From Halosimplex rubrum (GTDB lineage: Archaea; Halobacteriota; Halobacteria; Halobacteriales; Haloarculaceae): a stretch of DNA of 64,000 bases. Shown here piece by piece: positions 35,590-44,634 of this stretch (positions are counted from its first letter, which is position 1; every line of letters begins with the position of its first letter). Where the stretch lies: positions 1,364,001 to 1,428,000 of the forward strand of contig NZ_CP058910.1 of the NCBI RefSeq assembly GCF_013415885.1. Direction: 5' to 3'. The translations under genes and the position numbers were made by a program. The notes under the pieces were generated by a model. It saw nothing but the letters and a program-made list of their open reading frames with translations, was not told the origin of the DNA and did not search any database.

Positions 35590-36498
35590 CTATCCCATGA
35601 CCTGCAGGATGACGCCGACGGTCCCGAGCGAGGCCAGCGTCGTCGCGAAGACGTTGAGCGAGGCGAGCTGGGAGTCGCCGCCGAGTTCCGTGGCGTAGAC
35701 GTACGTCGAGACCGCCGAGGGCATCCCGAGCATGACGACGACGGCCGTCGCGGCGGTCGGGTCGACGGCCAGCAGGGTGAACACCACCCACGCGACGGCG
35801 GGCATCAGGCCGATCTTCGTCGCGACGACCGAACCCGTCAACCGATAGTCCACGTCGGCGTCGACGACCTCCAGCGAGGCGCCCACGCAGAGCAGCGCGA
35901 CGGGCAAGGCGAGTTCCGAGAGCGCGCCGAGGCCCGTCGCGGCGGCGCCGGGGACGCCGAGGTCGGTCGTCGAGACGGCCAGTCCGGCGACCAGCGCGAG
36001 CAGGACGGGGTTGGTGGCGACGCCGCGGATCTCGTCGGCGACCGCGGCGTCGGCGTCGTTGATGGCGATCAGCGAGCCCACGGTGAGCGGCGTCTGGACG
36101 AGCACGCCGATGCCGAGGACGACCGCGGCGGTCCCGCTGGCGGCCCCGCCCAGCGTCGCTTCGACGAGCGGGAGGCCGAGGAATCCGAGATTCGAGTGAT
36201 AGGACTGGACGACGGCGACGCTACGCTGGCCCCGCGAGGCGCGGCGGCCGTGGACCAGCCAGGCGACGGCGATCACCGTCGCGAACACCAGCAGGACGCC
36301 GCCGACCAGCGCCGGCGAGACGAGTTCGCCCAGCGCCCGGTCGTACGTCGAGGAGAAGACGAGCGCCGGCAGCGCGACGTAGAACGCGATATCGTTGAGC
36401 CAGCCCGTCCGGCGGTCGGTCAACAGGCCGACCCGGCGGGCGGCGAGGCCCGCGAGCAACAGCGCGAGCAGGTAGCCCAGCCGCGCGTACACCTCCAT
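35590..36498 (-). CDS. AEC family transporter (auxin efflux carrier-like), full length
   Basis: 302 residues with ten membrane helices in two five-helix halves. Family landmarks: LNDIAFYVALPALVFSS in helix 2, SNLGFLGLPLVEATLGG in the unwound helix 4, and ALPVALLCVGASLEV with AMPS-like MLGMPSAVSTYVYATE in the second half. AEC/PIN-like carriers export organic anions; bacterial relatives move malate or malonate. Substrate not predictable. It provides the full-length reference for the truncated AEC gene at 13710. ATG 36498 gives MEVYARLGYLLALLL. Confidence 0.9.
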   Translation of the reverse strand: MEVYARLGYLLALLLAGLAARRVGLLTDRRTGWLNDIAFYVALPALVFSSTYDRALGELVSPALVGGVLLVFATVIAVAWLVHGRRASRGQRSVAVVQSYHSNLGFLGLPLVEATLGGAASGTAAVVLGIGVLVQTPLTVGSLIAINDADAAVADEIRGVATNPVLLALVAGLAVSTTDLGVPGAAATGLGALSELALPVALLCVGASLEVVDADVDYRLTGSVVATKIGLMPAVAWVVFTLLAVDPTAATAVVVMLGMPSAVSTYVYATELGGDSQLASLNVFATTLASLGTVGVILQVMG

Positions 36499-36612
36499 AC
36501 CCGGGTGGAACCGAGCGGCGCCTTTCAGGGTTCGGATCGCCGTCGTTCTCGCCGGGACTGGGTCGTGTCGCCCCGAGACCCGTCGTCGGGGGCCGCAGTC
36601 TCGGCCGACCGG

Positions 36613-37593
36613 CTACCGCAGCGCGTCTCGCCGCTCGTCCTCGTCGAGCGCGACGTCGCCGGCCACGTGGCGGCTACAGCGCTCGCACTCGTAGGAGACG
36701 CCGCCGTCGTCGTAGGTCCGGACGGCGGTGCCGAACAGGAAGAGGGCGTCCTTCTGGCGGCGGGCGATGACGGCGTCGGCGTCCTCGCCGCAGTTGGGAC
36801 ACCAGTCCTTGTCGGGCGCGGGCTCCTGCCAGGTGATGCGGTGGCGACCGATCGTCGCGTCGGCGTGGGCCTCCTCCTTCGAGGTCTGGACGACCGCTTC
36901 CGGCGGGACGGGGTCGGAGTCGACGACGTTGTCGAAGCCGCTCTCGGCGGCGGTCGTCGCGGAGACGTACGGGCCGACGCTGACGCGGTTGTCGCGGCCG
37001 ACGAAGAAGACGGTGGCGTCGACGCCGCGGCCCTCGATGCGGACCTCGTTGTCCCAGCCGACGACGTAGACGGTCAGGTCGTGTTTCCCCTCGGTGACTT
37101 CGACGGCGTTCTTCGCGCCGCGGACGCTCACGCCGTCGCGCGGGTCCCGGGCGTCGCGGTCGTGGTTCCACCCGGTGACGGTCACGTCGTAGCCCGCCGG
37201 GTCCTCGGTCGGCGTCGCGGCGCCGTCGTGGAAGACCTGTTCGGCGCCCGCCGGGTCGAGCGCCTCGGCGGCGCCGCTCGCGACGAACACGTCGTCGACC
37301 CCCCGGACCGACACGTCACCGTCGACGTCCTCGACGTAGCCGTCTTCGATGTCACCCGTGACTTCCGTCGCCGCGGCCGGCGAGTCCTCGGCGGGGTCGG
37401 CCCCGCCGTTGCCGGGCGGGACCACGTCGGTGTAGACGTACTCGGCGTCGGCCAGGCGGAGGGTGCCGGCGACGCCGTCGGGACCGACGAACACGTCGGC
37501 GGCGCCGCGGAGACCGACCGGCGTCTCGTGACTGCCGGCGAGTCGCACGTCGCCGGAGTAGCGTTCGGTTCTCGCGTCGGAGGTGTCGCTCAT
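36613..37593 (-). CDS. Haloarchaeal protein with beta-rich repeats and C-terminal zinc ribbon
   Basis: 326 residues, no signal peptide and no membrane helix. The first 230 residues alternate short strands with turns such as VTVTGWNHDRD, VYVVGWDNEVRIEG and FFVGRDNRVSVGPY, suggesting a beta-solenoid or bactofilin-like stack. The C-terminal part has two CxxC knuckles, CPNCG and CERC, about 40 residues apart, a likely zinc ribbon. No family name can be given with certainty. It is divergent from the lipoprotein gene of the aminopropyltransferase operon, 143 bases away. Confidence 0.72.
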   Translation of the reverse strand: MSDTSDARTERYSGDVRLAGSHETPVGLRGAADVFVGPDGVAGTLRLADAEYVYTDVVPPGNGGADPAEDSPAAATEVTGDIEDGYVEDVDGDVSVRGVDDVFVASGAAEALDPAGAEQVFHDGAATPTEDPAGYDVTVTGWNHDRDARDPRDGVSVRGAKNAVEVTEGKHDLTVYVVGWDNEVRIEGRGVDATVFFVGRDNRVSVGPYVSATTAAESGFDNVVDSDPVPPEAVVQTSKEEAHADATIGRHRITWQEPAPDKDWCPNCGEDADAVIARRQKDALFLFGTAVRTYDDGGVSYECERCSRHVAGDVALDEDERRDALR

Positions 37594-37694
37594 TGTGAAC
37601 TCAGTACCGTCACCCTACCGCGGGTCTCTACTTGAATCCCGGCCCACCGTCCGCCGGTTCCACGGCCGCGGAACGTTCCGTTCTGCTGAAACGA

Positions 37695-37703
37695 TAATAT
37701 AAA
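37695..37703 (+). promoter_or_regulatory. TATA box of the aminopropyltransferase operon
   Basis: taatataaa centred 38 bases before ATG 37737, predicting transcription start near 37725 and a leader of about 10 bases. This excludes the earlier in-frame ATG at 37716. Confidence 0.65.
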
Positions 37704-37736
37704 GATACTTGGTCGATGGCCGATGCGGTAGTTGGT

Positions 37737-38450
37737 ATGAAGCGCAGAAGCTTCGTGCGCGGCAGTGCCGGGCTGGCGGCCGGCGGGGCGCTGGCCGGCT
37801 GCCTGGGGATCGGGGGGAGCAACTCCCCGCCGCCCAGAAAGTCCGACGTGTTCGACGACGTCGCCCTCCAGGGAACGACGCTGCAGATCCAGCTGTTGTC
37901 CGAGATCGAGGTCGAGACGCGCCAGCAGAACCAGAGCAACCTCGGCGGCGGCGCGATCGCCGCCCTCCTCCCGGTCGGTCGCGCCCGCGCGGCCAAGGGC
38001 GCCGCCGGCCGCGGTACCGGCGGCTACGGTTCGGCGCCGAAACACTCGCACCACGGCTGGGCCATCTGGCACGGCGGCGCCTACAGCGACGACTGGCGCG
38101 ACGACCACGACGACGAGTTGCGGATGGCCGACGCCTCGGTCGCGACGCTGGGCGTCGCCTACCTGGGGACCGACGACGAGTACGAGAACGACGCGCCGGG
38201 TCCCGGCCCCGGGTCGGTCTCCTGGGACGAGACGTGGGACGACCCCGAGCCCGGCACCGACATGACGGCCGACGTGGCGGCGCTCTCGCCGGGCGACGGC
38301 GTTCGCGAGGGGTGGTACCGCGTCGGGACGGAGCTGGTCTCGGCGGACGGCTCGACGAACTACGGCTGGCAGGCCGTCGACATGGAGGTCGACAACGGCC
38401 TCGGCGAGCCCCAGATGGACAAAGCCTGGTACGTCAAGCCCAGAGTGTGA
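37737..38450 (+). CDS. Tat-exported lipoprotein, first gene of the aminopropyltransferase operon
   Basis: 237 residues. Signal KRRSFVRGS, hydrophobic stretch and lipobox LAGC with Cys22. The mature part begins with a strand-rich segment (DDVALQGTTLQIQLLSEIEVE), has a Gly/Ala/Arg linker, then a conserved-looking core with HGGAYSDDWRDDHDDELRM and SWDETWDDP, rich in His, Trp and Asp. Unrecognised family. It ends 14 bases before the membrane-bound aminopropyltransferase gene, so the two are very likely one operon. ATG 37737 is supported by both the Tat motif position and the TATA box. Confidence 0.83.
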   Translation: MKRRSFVRGSAGLAAGGALAGCLGIGGSNSPPPRKSDVFDDVALQGTTLQIQLLSEIEVETRQQNQSNLGGGAIAALLPVGRARAAKGAAGRGTGGYGSAPKHSHHGWAIWHGGAYSDDWRDDHDDELRMADASVATLGVAYLGTDDEYENDAPGPGPGSVSWDETWDDPEPGTDMTADVAALSPGDGVREGWYRVGTELVSADGSTNYGWQAVDMEVDNGLGEPQMDKAWYVKPRV

Positions 38451-38464
38451 GCCACTGACCGCCG

Positions 38465-40300
38465 ATGGCCCGCGACAGCGACGACGCCGCCGGTGGGGCG
38501 GACCCGCCGCCCAGCCGCTCAGCCGACGAGGAGCCGCCGCTGTCGTCCTCGAATCCGCGCCTCACCGACCGGCGGCTCCTGCTCGCGCTCACCTTCGTCG
38601 TCGCCTTCTGCTCGATCGCCTACGAACTCGTCTACTCGGAGCTGCTGACGGTGTTCTACGGCGGCACCGTCCTCCGGTACTCGATCACCATCGGCCTGTA
38701 CCTGTTCTCGATGGGCGTCGGATCCTTCCTCTCGGCCCACCTCGACGACCCCGCCGGGAACTTCCTCCGGACGGAAGTGTACCTCGCACTGGCCGGGCCC
38801 GCCGGCGCGGGGTTCATGATCGCCCTGAACGCCTTCCCCGACGTGACCCTGACCGTCGGCCGGCTCGCGCTGAAGGAGCCGCTCACGCTCGGGCTCGCCC
38901 ACGTGCCGATCCTGGTCGTCGGCCTGCTCTCGGGGTTCGAGATCCCGCTGCTGAACGAGCTGGTCGAGCACCGCGAGGAGACGCTGTTCGCCGCGCTCGG
39001 CGGCCTCTACCCCCGCAGAATCGTCCGAGGTGCCCTCGGCGTGTTCTTCTCGGTCTCCGAGGCGGAGGGGCGGTCGTTCTCGGAGGTGCTGGGCGTCGAC
39101 TACCTCGGCGGCCTCGCCGGGACGGTCGTCTACGCGCTGGTACTGTACCCCCGCTACGGCCTCGTCGTGTCCGTGCTGGTGCTGGGACTGCTGAACGGAC
39201 TGGCGGCGCTCGCGTTCGCGGCGTGGTCGGCCCGGGCGCCGGCCGCCCGCGGCGCCGACCGGTCGTTCTCGCTGGCGCGGTGGCGCGGGGTCGTCCTCGC
39301 GGGGTTGCTACTGACGGGCGCCTACGGTGGGCTGGTCGCCAACGCCGGCGCGGTCGACCGGGCGGTCACCGGCGCGTACATGGGCGACCGCATCGAGAGC
39401 GAGTACCAGCCCGGGAAAGCCGAGGTGACCGTCACCGGCTTCGAGCGTACCCGCTACCAGCGCATCACCACCTACCGCCGCGACGTGGCCGGCGACCCCG
39501 GCACGGAGACCTGTCTCCGCCTCGACAGCGCGATCCAGCTCTGCGAGAGCTGGGTCGACTCCTATCACGCCGGCCTCGTCGACGTGCCGATGTCGGCGTC
39601 TCTGAATCGCTCGGGAGCGCTCCCCGGCGCCAATGCGTCGTTCGACGTGTTGCTCGTCGGCGGCGGCGACTACATCGCCGTCGACCGCCTGCGCGACTAC
39701 GGCGTGAGCGTCGACCAGGTCGACATCGACGGGGAGTTCCTCGACTACTCGCGCGAGGAGTCGGCGTTCGCCCGCTACAACGACGACGCCTTCGAGTACG
39801 ACCGACTGAACACGACCGTCGGCGACGCGTACAACTACCTCCGGGGCTCGGACAAGCGCTACGACCTGATCCTGCTGGACGTGCCGGGCGCCCGCAGCGA
39901 CGACGCCCTGTCGCTGTACTCGACGGAGTTCTACCGGCTGCTCCGGGGACACCTCGCGGACCGCGGGGTCGTCGCCACCTGGGCGTACTCGGAGTACTGG
40001 TTCCCCCAGCACCACAAGGCGTACGTCGAGACCGTCCGCGAGGCCGGCTTCGACCGCTATCTCCCCTACTCGGTGTACGAGGACCCCGACGGCGACGACG
40101 AGTTAGAGCGCGGCGAGCGCTTCTACCTGCTGTCGGACGGCCCGACGCCGACCCCGAACGTCTCGCGGGCCCGCAGCGACTACCTCGACGCCGTCGCCGA
40201 CCGCTACGAGCGGCTGGACTGGCGGCCGGTCCCGGCCTACCGCGGCGTCGAACCGAACAGCGTCTTCGACCCCAACTACGACGTGATCGTCGACCCATGA
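38465..40300 (+). CDS. Membrane-bound spermidine synthase-like aminopropyltransferase
   Basis: 611 residues. About seven membrane helices fill residues 38-310 (from LLLALTFVVAFCSIAYELVYSELL). The C-terminal domain has the spermidine synthase fold: YQRITTYRRD, LRLDSAIQLCESWVDSYHAGL, the cofactor motif VLLVGGGDYIAVDRL, the acidic residue in VDIDGEFLDY, and LILLDVPGARSDDALSLYSTEFY. Soluble enzymes have GGGDGG and DEYxYH where this has GGGDYI and VDSYH, so the substrate may differ. Sits between a lipoprotein and a DUF2617-like gene with a 4-base overlap to the latter. Confidence 0.88.
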   Translation: MARDSDDAAGGADPPPSRSADEEPPLSSSNPRLTDRRLLLALTFVVAFCSIAYELVYSELLTVFYGGTVLRYSITIGLYLFSMGVGSFLSAHLDDPAGNFLRTEVYLALAGPAGAGFMIALNAFPDVTLTVGRLALKEPLTLGLAHVPILVVGLLSGFEIPLLNELVEHREETLFAALGGLYPRRIVRGALGVFFSVSEAEGRSFSEVLGVDYLGGLAGTVVYALVLYPRYGLVVSVLVLGLLNGLAALAFAAWSARAPAARGADRSFSLARWRGVVLAGLLLTGAYGGLVANAGAVDRAVTGAYMGDRIESEYQPGKAEVTVTGFERTRYQRITTYRRDVAGDPGTETCLRLDSAIQLCESWVDSYHAGLVDVPMSASLNRSGALPGANASFDVLLVGGGDYIAVDRLRDYGVSVDQVDIDGEFLDYSREESAFARYNDDAFEYDRLNTTVGDAYNYLRGSDKRYDLILLDVPGARSDDALSLYSTEFYRLLRGHLADRGVVATWAYSEYWFPQHHKAYVETVREAGFDRYLPYSVYEDPDGDDELERGERFYLLSDGPTPTPNVSRARSDYLDAVADRYERLDWRPVPAYRGVEPNSVFDPNYDVIVDP

Positions 40301-40893
40301 CCTCCGAGACCCTCCAGTTCGTCCACGGAACGGCTCCGCCCACCGACGACGTGCGCGTGTTCGACTCGCTGACCCGCGAGTTGCTCGGCGCCGAGTTCAC
40401 CTTCCGCGTCGTCGGCAGCTCACACTACGTCAGCGCCCCCGCCTACGAGTTCCACGAGCTGTCCACCTGCGATCCCGTCGACGCCGACGGCGCGACGACC
40501 CTGCGCCTCGACGGGCCGACGACGGACGACGCGACCGGCGGCCGACCGCCGAACGGCGACCGCCCGACCGCTGACGCCGTCGACGGCGACGCCCGCCGCC
40601 GTCTCACCCACGCGGCCGACGGGCTGGCCTGCGCGACGATCGTCGAGCGCCGCCCGCTCGCGGCGTTCCCGGTCGACGACGCCTTCGACGTGGCCTATCG
40701 GTTCGGGCCCGACGCCTACACCACGATCGACCTCGCGCCCGACGGCTACGAGACCTATCACACCTACCCCGAGTTCGACCTCGCGCTGTACACGAGGACG
40801 GCCTTCGAGTCGGTGCCCGGCGGGACGCTCGCGGAGACGCTCGACGGCGACGCCCGACGCCGAGCGGAGCGGACCGGCCAGCCGACCGACTGA
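40297..40893 (+). CDS. Possible DUF2617 family protein coupled to the aminopropyltransferase
   Basis: 198 residues, cytoplasmic. ATG 40297 overlaps the stop of the upstream gene (ATGA), a sign of translational coupling. The segment LGAEFTFRVVGSSHYVSAP resembles the LxGASH-type motif I associate with DUF2617, a family often found beside membrane-bound spermidine synthases in actinobacteria; the match is from memory and needs a profile search. A Pro/Asp/Gly-rich insertion at about 70-100 breaks the fold. Ends with FDLALYTRTAFESVPGG. Confidence 0.72.
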   Translation: MTSETLQFVHGTAPPTDDVRVFDSLTRELLGAEFTFRVVGSSHYVSAPAYEFHELSTCDPVDADGATTLRLDGPTTDDATGGRPPNGDRPTADAVDGDARRRLTHAADGLACATIVERRPLAAFPVDDAFDVAYRFGPDAYTTIDLAPDGYETYHTYPEFDLALYTRTAFESVPGGTLAETLDGDARRRAERTGQPTD

Positions 40894-40924
40894 GTCGGCC
40901 GGAAACGGCTCGCCGCGGTCAGCA

Positions 40925-40932
40925 ATATTTAT
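40925..40932 (+). promoter_or_regulatory. TATA-like box of the pentapeptide-channel gene
   Basis: ATATTTAT centred about 30 bases before ATG 40959. Confidence 0.6.
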
Positions 40933-40958
40933 GTTCCACGGTTCTCGTGTGAGAAAGT

Positions 40959-43142
40959 ATGACAGATGGAGGGGACGGGAGCCACGGGCGCGGTGCGGTC
41001 GGGGCTCCCGGGGCGGCCGCGGACGGCGACGCGGGGGACGGGCTCGGCCCGGCGACCGAGGTCCTGCGTCTCTCTCCGGGCGAGCGAGCCGAGCGGGGGA
41101 TCGGCGACGAGACGGTGCGCGAGGCGTTCCTGACGGTCGTCCGCGAGGGCGACGCCGACGCGAAGGACCTGCGGGGCGTCGAGCTGCCCGCCATCGATCT
41201 GGACCGGCTGACCGTCGAGGGAGCGGACCGCCACCCGGTCGACCTCCGGGGGGCGACGATCGAGTCGCTGTCGGCGAGGTTCGCCACGATCCGCCTGCCG
41301 GTCCGGCTGGACGACGCGACGGTCGGCGACGTGACCCTCGACGAGGCCCACGTCGAGGAGGCGATCCTGGCCGACGGCGCGACCGTCACCGGCGAGCTCG
41401 AGGCGTTCGAGACGGAGTTCGCCGGCGACGTGGAGTTCGAGGGCGCGACGTTCGAGGGGCGGTTCGACGTCGACGAGTCGACCTTCGCCAACGACGTGAC
41501 CTTCGACGCCGCGACCTTCCGGGGGCCCGTCGAGGCCCGGGCCGCCGAGTTCTACGGCGACTCGAACCTGCTCGACGACAACACGAGCTTCACCGGCGCC
41601 GCCTTCGAGTCCGACGCGGACTTCCGGCAGACCGGGTTCGGCTTCACCCACTTCGAGCGGGCGACGTTCGCCGGCGAGGCGAACTTCCAGGAGGCGCGCT
41701 TCGACGGCGACGCCGAGTTCGACGAGGCGGTGTTCGAGGGGTTCGCCGACTTCGACGAGGCGCGTTTCGACGGCGACACCGGGTTCGCCGACGTGACGTT
41801 CGCCGGCGACGCCGACTTCCGCGGCGCGACCTTTTCGGGCCGCGAGCGCGCGCTCGACGAGGACGTGACCTTCGCGCGCTCGACGTTCGCCGGCGACGCC
41901 GACTTCCGCCACGCCCGTTTCCGGTTCGTCACCTTCGCCGAGGTGGACTTCGAGGGGGTCACCCACTTCGAGGAGGCGGAGTTCGACGCCGACGCGACGT
42001 TCGTCGGCGCTCGCTTCGCGGCCGAGGCGGACTTCGACGAGGCGCGGTTCCGCGAGGACGCCGACTTCTCGGGCGTCGAGTTCGCCGCCCGGGCGGTGTT
42101 CCGCGGCGCGGAGTTCACCGGTGGCGCGAACTTCCTCGAGGACGACCTGACCTTCGAGGGCGCACACTTCGCCGCCGACGCCGACTTCCACGACGCCGAG
42201 ATCACCTCCGCGAACTTCGTCGACACCGCCTTCGGCGGCGAGATCGACTTCAGCGGCGCCCGCTTCTCCGAGCGCATCGACTTCGAGGCCAGCCAGGTCG
42301 AGGGCGACGCCTGGGTGGACTTCACCCGCGCGAAGATCGTGACCGGCCGCATCACCCAACCCGCCGAGAACTGGGTGCGCTACGACCTGACGCTCGCTTC
42401 CCTCGGCGACGTGGACCTGGTCGCCATCGCCGAGGGGGACCACCGTCGCCTGCTCGACTTCTTCCGCTTTTGCCGCACGGAGTTCACCGAGTTCGACGGG
42501 CACGAGTTCGACTTCAGCGGTCACCGCGAGTATCTGGACCGCAACGCCTGGGCCATCCACGAGTTCCACGAACCGCCCGACGCCGACCCCGACTACGAAC
42601 TCGAGATGACCCCCGAGGTCGTCGAGACCACCTACCTCAAGGCCAAACAGAGCGCCGCCGCCGTCGGCGACATGAAGGTCGCCGGCGAGTTCCGCGTCAA
42701 GCGCCAGCAGTACAGTCGGGCGAAGAACCTCGAAGTCGTCCGCGACGGCTCGGCCGCGACGTGGACCCGCGTCAAGAACCTCGGCCGCGCGACCGAGAAC
42801 TACTTCCTCGGCGTCACCTGCGGCCACGGGATGCGCCCCATCCGGATCGGCTTCGCGTTCGTCCTCGCGCCGCTGCTGTACGTGCCGTTCTACGCGTTCG
42901 GCGGCGGCCCGTTCCGGACGGCCGCCGGGCAGCTCTCCGTCGCGGCGGCGCTCTCCCCGGAGGGGCTGGCGACGCTGTTCGACGTGGCCCGCTTTAGCTA
43001 CATTTCCTACACGACCATCGGCTACGGTTTCCTCGGCCCCGAGGGCCGGATCGCGGAGGTGCTGGCCGCCAGCGAGGCGTATCTCAGCGTCGTCCTCTCG
43101 GCGCTGCTCGTCTACGCGCTGGTCAAGCGCTCGGAGATGTAG
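40959..43142 (+). CDS. Pentapeptide-repeat protein fused to a K+ channel pore
   Basis: 727 residues. Residues 1-75 are disordered and acidic. From about 80 to 450 there are some forty five-residue repeats of the (A/D)xFxx type (for example DADFRGATFSG, TFAGDADFRHARF), which build a right-handed quadrilateral beta-helix. A linker helix (about 500-610) leads to a two-helix pore: TM1 in MRPIRIGFAFVLAPLLYV, pore loop with the selectivity filter TTIGYG at 685-690, and TM2 in AYLSVVLSALLVYALV, ending at SEM. A beta-helix therefore sits on the cytoplasmic side of a tetrameric cation channel, where other channels carry RCK domains. Gating role is inferred. Confidence 0.88.
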   Translation: MTDGGDGSHGRGAVGAPGAAADGDAGDGLGPATEVLRLSPGERAERGIGDETVREAFLTVVREGDADAKDLRGVELPAIDLDRLTVEGADRHPVDLRGATIESLSARFATIRLPVRLDDATVGDVTLDEAHVEEAILADGATVTGELEAFETEFAGDVEFEGATFEGRFDVDESTFANDVTFDAATFRGPVEARAAEFYGDSNLLDDNTSFTGAAFESDADFRQTGFGFTHFERATFAGEANFQEARFDGDAEFDEAVFEGFADFDEARFDGDTGFADVTFAGDADFRGATFSGRERALDEDVTFARSTFAGDADFRHARFRFVTFAEVDFEGVTHFEEAEFDADATFVGARFAAEADFDEARFREDADFSGVEFAARAVFRGAEFTGGANFLEDDLTFEGAHFAADADFHDAEITSANFVDTAFGGEIDFSGARFSERIDFEASQVEGDAWVDFTRAKIVTGRITQPAENWVRYDLTLASLGDVDLVAIAEGDHRRLLDFFRFCRTEFTEFDGHEFDFSGHREYLDRNAWAIHEFHEPPDADPDYELEMTPEVVETTYLKAKQSAAAVGDMKVAGEFRVKRQQYSRAKNLEVVRDGSAATWTRVKNLGRATENYFLGVTCGHGMRPIRIGFAFVLAPLLYVPFYAFGGGPFRTAAGQLSVAAALSPEGLATLFDVARFSYISYTTIGYGFLGPEGRIAEVLAASEAYLSVVLSALLVYALVKRSEM

Positions 43143-43200
43143 GCGGCGGGCCCTCACTTCGTCCGGGCATTCGAGCGTGTGGAGTCGGCGAACCGGCGCT

Positions 43201-44268
43201 TTATAGCAGTTCTGCGGCGAACTCGCGGAATTCCTGTTCGACTTCCTCGGCGATGTCGGGCGTGATCCAGCCGGACGCCCAGTTCATGTTCGCTGTGTGG
43301 AAGATGAGCACGTAGAGGCGCCGGCGCGCGTCGAACGCTTCGTCCGCGGGAAGACCCCGGACTTCCCGGTACCCCTCGTACAGCTCGGACCGGATACACT
43401 CCCGTCGCTTCGAACCGAGCGAGCTCAGCCCGCAGAGGCCCTGCTCGGCACAGGCGAGGTCGTACTCCCGGTCGGTCGTGCGAACGAGCCCCCAGTCGAG
43501 CAGGCCCGTCACCGACCGCGACTCGCGGTCGACGGCCAGGTTCCCGGGATTGTGGTCGACCCGGGCGATCGCCGGCGACCCCGAGAGATCGAGTCGTCGC
43601 TGGCGTCGGTCGATCGCCGCCCGGAGGTCGGGCACCTGATCGCCGAACCGGCCGTCCGCGAGTCCGTCCAGCATCCGCTCGGCCGTCGCCGACAGCTGTG
43701 ACGCCCAGGAATCGCGCGGGTCGTAGAGCGCCAGCCCGTACTCCCGGGCGAGCGGTCGCGTCCCGCCCAGGTCACCAGGTTCGGCGTGCTCGGCGACGAC
43801 GACCGGGCCGTAGCCGTCGAACGCGTCGATGTCGTGGACCTCGGCGATCGACCGACCCACCTGTCGGGCGTACTCAGCCATCTCGTCGTCGGGGATCGCC
43901 GACGCGTCCGTGGGGAGCGGGTCGCCGTCGACTCGTTCCATCAGATACAGGGGAGTCGGCAGGTCCGGGTGGTCGGGAACGACGCCGTACACCTCGGGGA
44001 CGGGCACGGCAGTCTCGGCGCCGAGCAAGCGAAGGAGCTTCGCCTCGGCGGCGAGGTTCCCGCCGCCGCTCTCCTCGTCGGTCGCCTTGAGGACACACTC
44101 GCGGGGTCCGTCGGCCGTCTCAGCCGTCACCGTGACGGTCTCGTTGCCGCCGTCGTCGATCGCGGATGCCGAACGGACGGTCCACCCGTCCGTGACCGCT
44201 GCGATCATCTCTTCGATGTCGGACCCGGCCGCGCCGTCCGACTCCCACACCTGTTCGTCGACAGTCAC
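43201..44268 (-). CDS. Aminoglycoside phosphotransferase (APH) family kinase
   Basis: 355 residues. ATP-lobe pieces are GGNETVTVTAE, VLKATDEE (Lys) and YLMERVDGDPL hinge; the catalytic loop is IARVDHNPGNLAVD, with the base Asp and Asn, and the metal Asp is in VTGLLDWGLV. The normal HxD is replaced by RVDHNPGN, as in several APH-like kinases. Substrate unknown; archaeal members need not be drug-resistance enzymes. The start is uncertain: GTG 44268 (MTVDEQVWESDG) is preferred; the frame is open to TTG 44316. Divergent from the RHH/PIN module with 108 bases between. Confidence 0.8.
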   Translation of the reverse strand: MTVDEQVWESDGAAGSDIEEMIAAVTDGWTVRSASAIDDGGNETVTVTAETADGPRECVLKATDEESGGGNLAAEAKLLRLLGAETAVPVPEVYGVVPDHPDLPTPLYLMERVDGDPLPTDASAIPDDEMAEYARQVGRSIAEVHDIDAFDGYGPVVVAEHAEPGDLGGTRPLAREYGLALYDPRDSWASQLSATAERMLDGLADGRFGDQVPDLRAAIDRRQRRLDLSGSPAIARVDHNPGNLAVDRESRSVTGLLDWGLVRTTDREYDLACAEQGLCGLSSLGSKRRECIRSELYEGYREVRGLPADEAFDARRRLYVLIFHTANMNWASGWITPDIAEEVEQEFREFAAELL

Positions 44269-44341
44269 GTACTCGCCGACTCGGGCCCGCCCAATGAGTC
44301 TTGTCCAGCACGGCAACAGAGCGTGAGCGCGCCCGAAACGC

Positions 44342-44373
44342 TTACTTGTAACTCAGCGTAATACTCTGGTAAC
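44342..44373 (+). promoter_or_regulatory. Promoter/operator region of the RHH/PIN module
   Basis: TTACTTGTAA (44342-44351) lies about 30 bases before ATG 44377 and may serve as the TATA element. GTAA steps recur at 44348, 44358 and 44369, that is every 10-11 bases on the same face of the helix, as expected for cooperative binding of ribbon-helix-helix dimers. Autoregulation is inferred. Confidence 0.4.
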
Positions 44374-44376
44374 ACA

Positions 44377-44634
44377 ATGAGCACACTCAACGTCAAGGTC
44401 CCGGACGAGATGGAGGACGACATCGAGGAATTCCTGGAGCGGCACCCGCACTACCTGAACAAGAGCGAACTCGTCCGTGACGCGCTTCGTCACGTCATCG
44501 GGCCGGACACCGCCGCCAATCCCGGGCAGTCGATCGATGATGACCCGCTGTTCTCCGCACCGGCGGCGACGGCGGAGGAACCGATCTCCGAGGACGAGAT
44601 CGACGAAGTCGTCTACGGCGTCTCCGACGAATGA
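44377..44634 (+). CDS. Ribbon-helix-helix antitoxin
   Basis: 85 residues. RHH motif: STLNVKVPDEMEDDIEEFLE strand and first helix, then YLNKSELVRDALRHVI. The acidic tail EEPISEDEIDEVVYGVSDE should bind the toxin. The stop overlaps the start of the PIN gene by four bases (ATGA), the usual coupling in type II modules. Pairing an RHH antitoxin with a PIN toxin is common (VapBC). Confidence 0.88.
   Translation: MSTLNVKVPDEMEDDIEEFLERHPHYLNKSELVRDALRHVIGPDTAANPGQSIDDDPLFSAPAATAEEPISEDEIDEVVYGVSDE

Noticed and set aside
43201-44268. Aminoglycoside resistance gene
   Set aside because: Only the APH fold is supported. Archaeal APH-like kinases act on many substrates, so a resistance role is not claimed.
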